Assembly: GCA_937872165.1 (NCBI GenBank)
Contig: CALMOR010000005.1
Span: 1-5,819, forward strand
Reading direction: 5' to 3'
Origin: an uncultured Burkholderiales bacterium
Lineage (GTDB): Bacteria > Pseudomonadota > Gammaproteobacteria > Burkholderiales > Burkholderiaceae_D
Length of the DNA stretch: 5,819 bases
Part shown: positions 5,386 through 5,819 of the stretch, in pieces
How positions within the stretch are numbered: position 1 is the stretch's first letter
How the letters are laid out: each line of letters opens with the position of its first letter
Program-made: the position numbers and the translations under genes
The notes under the pieces: model-generated
What the model was told of the DNA's origin: nothing
Databases searched by the model: none
The model's input: only the letters and a program-made list of their open reading frames with translations

Positions 5386-5819
5386 TCAGCCCACTTCGGC
5401 GCGCGCCTGCATTGCGAGGCGGCCTTCGTGATCGCGCGCCCGGAGCGCGATCGCACCGTCGCCGTCGGGCTTGCCGCGGATCGTGAACCGGTCGATGTCG
5501 AACAACGGGCGCACCGCCTCGAACTCGAATCCGCGGATGCGGCCGGCGGGCCGCTCGCGTCGCCCGAGGTGGACCCGCAGGCTCGCGACCGGCGGACCGT
5601 GGACGATCAGCCCCGGCCAGCCTTCGACGCCGGTGGCGTACGGGCGGTCGTGGTGGATGCGGTAACCGTTGAACGGCAACGCCGAGTAGCGGATCAGCAG
5701 CACTGGATCGGGAACGATGTCGCGTGCGAAGGTCGCGTCGGTCGGCGCCGCGAAGACGCTCGCCGCAGCGTTCGACCCCGCGCCCGGTCGCGGCGGATCG
5801 TCGACGCGATCGAGCGTCG
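5386..5819 (-). CDS. HTD2/mesaconyl-CoA-hydratase-like acyl-CoA hydratase, C-terminal part
   Basis: The right edge cuts this gene; 143 C-terminal residues remain in an open frame, ending at TGA (5388-5386). Residues 40-75 of the fragment carry the signature of the second hot-dog domain of the HTD2/mesaconyl-C4-CoA hydratase branch of MaoC-like enzymes: an RYSAL-x-FNG-x-RIHHD stretch (N50, H55, D57), then YATGVEGWPGL and VHGP. By family knowledge the Asn/His/Asp cluster positions water for reversible addition across a 2-enoyl-CoA double bond in the cytoplasm. Full-length relatives are about 270-290 residues, so about half is missing. It lies 30 bases upstream of the acyl-CoA dehydrogenase and is probably cotranscribed, supplying the next step of a beta-oxidation-like route. 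The exact substrate cannot be read from the fragment, and mesaconyl-CoA is only the namesake. An apparent GTG start at 5703 is internal, because family homology continues upstream of it to the edge. Confidence 0.85.
   Translation of the reverse strand, partial: TLDRVDDPPRPGAGSNAAASVFAAPTDATFARDIVPDPVLLIRYSALPFNGYRIHHDRPYATGVEGWPGLIVHGPPVASLRVHLGRRERPAGRIRGFEFEAVRPLFDIDRFTIRGKPDGDGAIALRARDHEGRLAMQARAEVG

Noticed and set aside
5386..5703. A GTG at 5703 as the start of a short 105-residue gene.
   Set aside because: The same frame remains open to the right edge and the hydratase-like sequence (RDIVPDP just before the GTG) continues upstream, so this is an internal valine codon of a truncated gene.

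Overview
The window is a tightly packed stretch of a GC-rich bacterial genome. All seven recognisable genes lie on the minus strand, so transcription runs from the right edge to the left. The GC-biased codon use, the Liv-type ABC transporter next to acyl-CoA genes, and the style of the acyl-CoA dehydrogenase suggest a metabolically versatile proteobacterium, perhaps of the Burkholderiales. That assignment is an impression; no marker gene is present.

In order of transcription: (1) the C-terminal half of a hot-dog-fold acyl-CoA hydratase of the HTD2/mesaconyl-CoA hydratase type (5819-5386, cut by the right edge); (2) a complete acyl-CoA dehydrogenase (5355-4186); (3) a 174-base gap with no convincing gene; (4) a complete SMP-30/gluconolactonase-type beta-propeller (4011-3100); (5) a thiolase-fold protein lacking the thiolase catalytic cysteines (3098-1953); (6) a zinc-ribbon/OB-fold DUF35 protein that starts inside the stop codon of gene 5 (1956-1531); (7) a LivH-type permease (1500-538); and (8) the first 180 codons of a LivM-type permease (541-2), running off the left edge. 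No RNA gene, mobile element, CRISPR array or convincing terminator is visible.

Read together, the genes describe uptake and CoA-linked breakdown of an unidentified carboxylic or lactone-containing compound. The ABC permeases would import it, the SMP-30 protein may open a lactone, the dehydrogenase would make an enoyl-CoA and the hydratase would add water. The thiolase-fold/DUF35 pair would then cleave the chain. The combination of dehydrogenase, MaoC-like hydratase, cysteine-less thiolase and DUF35 protein resembles the last side-chain cycle of bacterial steroid breakdown (ChsE, ChsH1/ChsH2, Ltp2), in which a tertiary beta-hydroxyacyl-CoA is split by retro-aldol cleavage rather than thiolysis. 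That parallel is the most interesting idea in the window, but it is inference. The individual families are all known, and I found no clearly new system.
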